This document shows, in pieces, positions 15,102-16,616 of a DNA stretch of 16,616 nucleotides. The DNA is from Rhodanobacter sp. (GTDB taxonomy: Bacteria > Pseudomonadota > Gammaproteobacteria > Xanthomonadales > Rhodanobacteraceae), in contig JAPHUU010000059.1 in NCBI GenBank assembly GCA_026193555.1, forward strand, positions 1 to 16,616. Direction: 5' to 3'. Position 1 is the first letter of the stretch. The number at the start of each line of letters is the position of its first letter. A model generated the notes under the pieces. It was not told the origin of the DNA and ran no database searches. It worked only from the letters and a program-made list of their open reading frames with translations. The translations under genes were made by a program, and so were the position numbers.

Positions 15102-15127
15102 GCGTGCCGGCTGCACCGGATGCGCTC
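15100..15127. terminator. imperfect hairpin between convergent genes
   Basis: GAGCG (15100-15104) pairs with CGCTC (15123-15127), with inner CCGG/CCGG pairing across CTGCA. It spans both stop codons. No T-run; weak candidate for a two-way terminator. Confidence 0.3.
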
Positions 15128-15731
15128 AACCGATATCCCGCTGACGCATCCAGCAGGCGATGCTCATGCGCTGGCGCGTGGCCGGCAGCACTTCGTGTTC
15201 GAACTGGGCCGAGAGAAACAGCAGCAGGGTACCGGCATGCGGATAGACATCGCGGTATGAGCCATCGGCGAGGTGCAATCGCAGCGCACCGCCGTCGGAC
15301 TCCTGCCATGCGTCATTGAGGTAGAACACCGCCGACAACACGCGGGCGTCGCTGTGACGCAGTCGGTCGAGGTGGCGCGCGTAGCCGGCACCGGGCGGAT
15401 ACATCGCATAGTGCGATTCGCTGTCGACCAGCCCGAGCATCAGTGCCCGGTTGAGCCCGATCCGCAATTGTTCGATGCGCCCGGCGAACGCACCCTGGGG
15501 TGCGCTCAACGCCAGTGGCTCGAACCAGCACGTCCGGTCACCACGCAGCGCGCTGTGGTCGCGGTCGCGGCCGACATGGGCGGACGTGAGCAACTGTTCG
15601 TCGTGCATGGTCGAACATTCGCCGGCGAGGTCGTGCGTCTGCCGCGCGGTCATCAGGGTCGGCAGTACGCACCAGCCATCTGCCGCGATCGCGCGCGATG
15701 CCGGGTCGAATTCGTGGTGGCGGGTGTGCAT
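15126..15731 (-). CDS. 2OG-Fe(II) dioxygenase (prolyl-4-hydroxylase/PiuC-like fold)
   Basis: 201 residues from ATG 15731. Iron and 2-oxoglutarate-dependent oxygenase fold. The iron site is ARHLDRL (His120, Asp122) and FEHEVLP (His179); the 2-oxoglutarate anchor is Arg188 in TRQRMSI, nine residues after the distal His, as in the SM-20/PiuC/P4H branch. YPHAGTLLLFLSAQFEH is the typical strand before the distal histidine, and LSAVFYLNDAW, with GGALRLH after it, supports the family. The substrate is unknown; a protein prolyl or small-molecule hydroxylase is possible. The Shine-Dalgarno is poor and a different, protein-like frame overlaps the start from upstream, so the N-terminus is the least certain part. 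It is last in a minus-strand set after the VOC and DUF3820 genes. Confidence 0.85.
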   Translation of the reverse strand: MHTRHHEFDPASRAIAADGWCVLPTLMTARQTHDLAGECSTMHDEQLLTSAHVGRDRDHSALRGDRTCWFEPLALSAPQGAFAGRIEQLRIGLNRALMLGLVDSESHYAMYPPGAGYARHLDRLRHSDARVLSAVFYLNDAWQESDGGALRLHLADGSYRDVYPHAGTLLLFLSAQFEHEVLPATRQRMSIACWMRQRDIG

Positions 15732-15934
15732 CGAGCGGCCGGATGATGCGCGCAGGAACGAAGTCGCCCGGCGCGCGCACGCCGGACTCGGCCAGACAGC
15801 GAAAATCCGCCTCCCGACCGCTGGTGCGGTAGCGCAGACAAGTCGATGCCTGGTCGGGAAGCCAGTGCAGCATACGCGCAAACCGGGTATCCCCCGGCGG
15901 GTGGCTGTCAGCGCCAGGGCTGTCACTCGAAACG

Positions 15935-16147
15935 TCAGCGCTGCCGCAACGGGTCCAGCAGCGACGACAGCCCGTTGTGATCGAGCTCCAGCATCAGTGC
16001 CAGCAGCCGACCCAATGGGTCCGGTGGAAAGCCCTTGCGGGCAAACCAGGCCAGATACGCGCCCGGCAGGTCGGCGATCACCCGCCCCTGGTACTTGCCA
16101 TATGGCATGCGCGTGCTCACCAGTCGCTGCAGATCTTCGGCTTCCAT
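15935..16147 (-). CDS. DUF3820 family small protein
   Basis: 70 residues: begins MEAEDLQRLVSTRMPYGKYQ, then GRVIADLPGAYLAWFARKGF and a C-terminal helical stretch LGRLLALMLELDHNGLSSLL. The MPYGKYQGRVIADLP...YLAWF signature is the DUF3820 (QSregVF_b) family, a short domain also linked by name to a quorum-sensing-regulated virulence factor in Pseudomonas; its biochemical role is unknown. It is full length. Its start lies 12 bases after the VOC stop, so the two are almost certainly cotranscribed. About 200 bases then separate it from the dioxygenase start. Confidence 0.88.
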   Translation of the reverse strand: MEAEDLQRLVSTRMPYGKYQGRVIADLPGAYLAWFARKGFPPDPLGRLLALMLELDHNGLSSLLDPLRQR

Positions 16148-16159
16148 CGGGTCGGTGCG

Positions 16160-16582
16160 CTACTTCGCAAACAGCTTCGAGCGATCGGCGAAGGCCTTGA
16201 ACTCCAGCGCGTTGCCGCAGGGATCCAGCAGGAACATGGTGGCCTGTTCGCCGGGCAGCCCCTTGAAACGGACATGCGGCTCCACCACGAAACGTGTGCC
16301 GGCGGCCCGCAAGCGGTCGGCCAGCGCCTGCCAGGCGTCCATCGCCAGCACCAGACCGAAGTGGCGCACCGGCACCGCGTCGCCGTCGACATCGTGCGCG
16401 ACGACCGCGCGCGCCTCTTCCGGTGCAAGGTGGGCCACGATCTGGTGGCCATGGAAGTCGAAATCCACCCAGTCGTCGCTCGAACGCCCCTCGGGGCAGC
16501 CCAGCAACCCGCCATAGAACGCGCGGGCACGGGCCAGTGAAGTGACCGGAAAGGCGAGATGGAACGGAGGCATGTCGCCCAT
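16160..16582 (-). CDS. VOC superfamily protein (glyoxalase/dioxygenase-like)
   Basis: 140 residues. A single vicinal-oxygen-chelate protein of two beta-alpha-beta-beta-beta modules: FHLAFPVTSLARARAFYGGL (7-26) opens the first, VRHFGLVLAMDAWQALADRL (72-91) the second, and FLLDPCGNALEFKAF (118-132) closes it. His8, His74 and Glu127 sit at the usual metal-ligand places, so it is probably a metal-dependent enzyme and not an antibiotic-binding protein, but the reaction cannot be read. ATG 16582 has a GGA about 9 bases before it; an in-frame ATG at 16573 is also possible. It heads the VOC-DUF3820 pair; the 34 bases above it to the window edge show nothing. Confidence 0.9.
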   Translation of the reverse strand: MGDMPPFHLAFPVTSLARARAFYGGLLGCPEGRSSDDWVDFDFHGHQIVAHLAPEEARAVVAHDVDGDAVPVRHFGLVLAMDAWQALADRLRAAGTRFVVEPHVRFKGLPGEQATMFLLDPCGNALEFKAFADRSKLFAK

Positions 16583-16616
16583 GGCGGTGTCCGCAGGAAA
16601 TACCCGCAGCTTCGCC

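Noticed and set aside
13824..15116. 430-codon minus-strand frame opposite the acyltransferase and hydrolase
   Set aside because: Shadow of two genes with full motif sets on the plus strand; no recognisable domain or ribosome-binding site.

Overview
The window is high-GC DNA with strong G/C bias at third codon positions. It most resembles a Xanthomonadales gammaproteobacterium of the Rhodanobacteraceae type (Rhodanobacter or Dyella like). That rests on the gene mix (DcaP-like porin, DUF885 metallopeptidase-like protein, phhA divergent from an Lrp/AsnC regulator, plsC overlapping a YheT hydrolase) and on sequence style; it is an inference, not a database match. It reads as ordinary chromosome: no integrase, transposase, phage gene, CRISPR array, rRNA or tRNA was seen.

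Layout. 1-241 (-): truncated GlsB/YeaQ-type small membrane protein. 242-827: long non-coding stretch with a 20-bp palindrome and an AT-rich patch. 828-2225 (+): outer-membrane barrel with N-terminal coiled coil, followed by two strong hairpins and a probable 29-residue membrane microprotein (2385-2474). 2558-6760 (-): S9 serine peptidase, patatin-like lipoprotein and fructose-1,6-bisphosphatase, all in one direction with the phosphatase first. 6761-7679: decayed DNA with broken reading frames, including a DJ-1/PfpI-like N-terminus with an in-frame stop and fragments around an 8-T run. 7680-9467 (+): exported DUF885 protein with a clear terminator. 9700-10641 (-): cation diffusion facilitator. 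10848-11357 (-): exported SRPBCC-like protein, divergent from a small ribbon-helix-helix-like protein (11452-11724, +). Tandem 8-bp repeats lie between this last pair. 11759-12646 (-): phenylalanine 4-hydroxylase, convergent with the small protein across a hairpin and divergent from an Lrp/AsnC regulator (12787-13263, +). 13294-15101 (+): acyltransferase overlapping an alpha/beta hydrolase by ATGA. 15126-16582 (-): VOC protein, DUF3820 protein and 2OG-Fe(II) dioxygenase.

How the genes fit together. The clearest functional unit is phhA plus its divergent Lrp-type regulator, the classical arrangement for amino-acid-responsive control of phenylalanine catabolism; a long interrupted inverted repeat sits between them. 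The acyltransferase/hydrolase pair is translationally coupled and fits lipid metabolism. Several exported hydrolases (S9 peptidase, DUF885 protein, patatin lipoprotein) and the porin fit a peptide- and lipid-scavenging envelope. I found no convincing new defence or mobile system. The most useful leads are the octamer array before the RHH-like gene, the phhA inverted repeat, the palindrome before the porin, the microprotein, and the decayed island at 6.8-7.7 kb.
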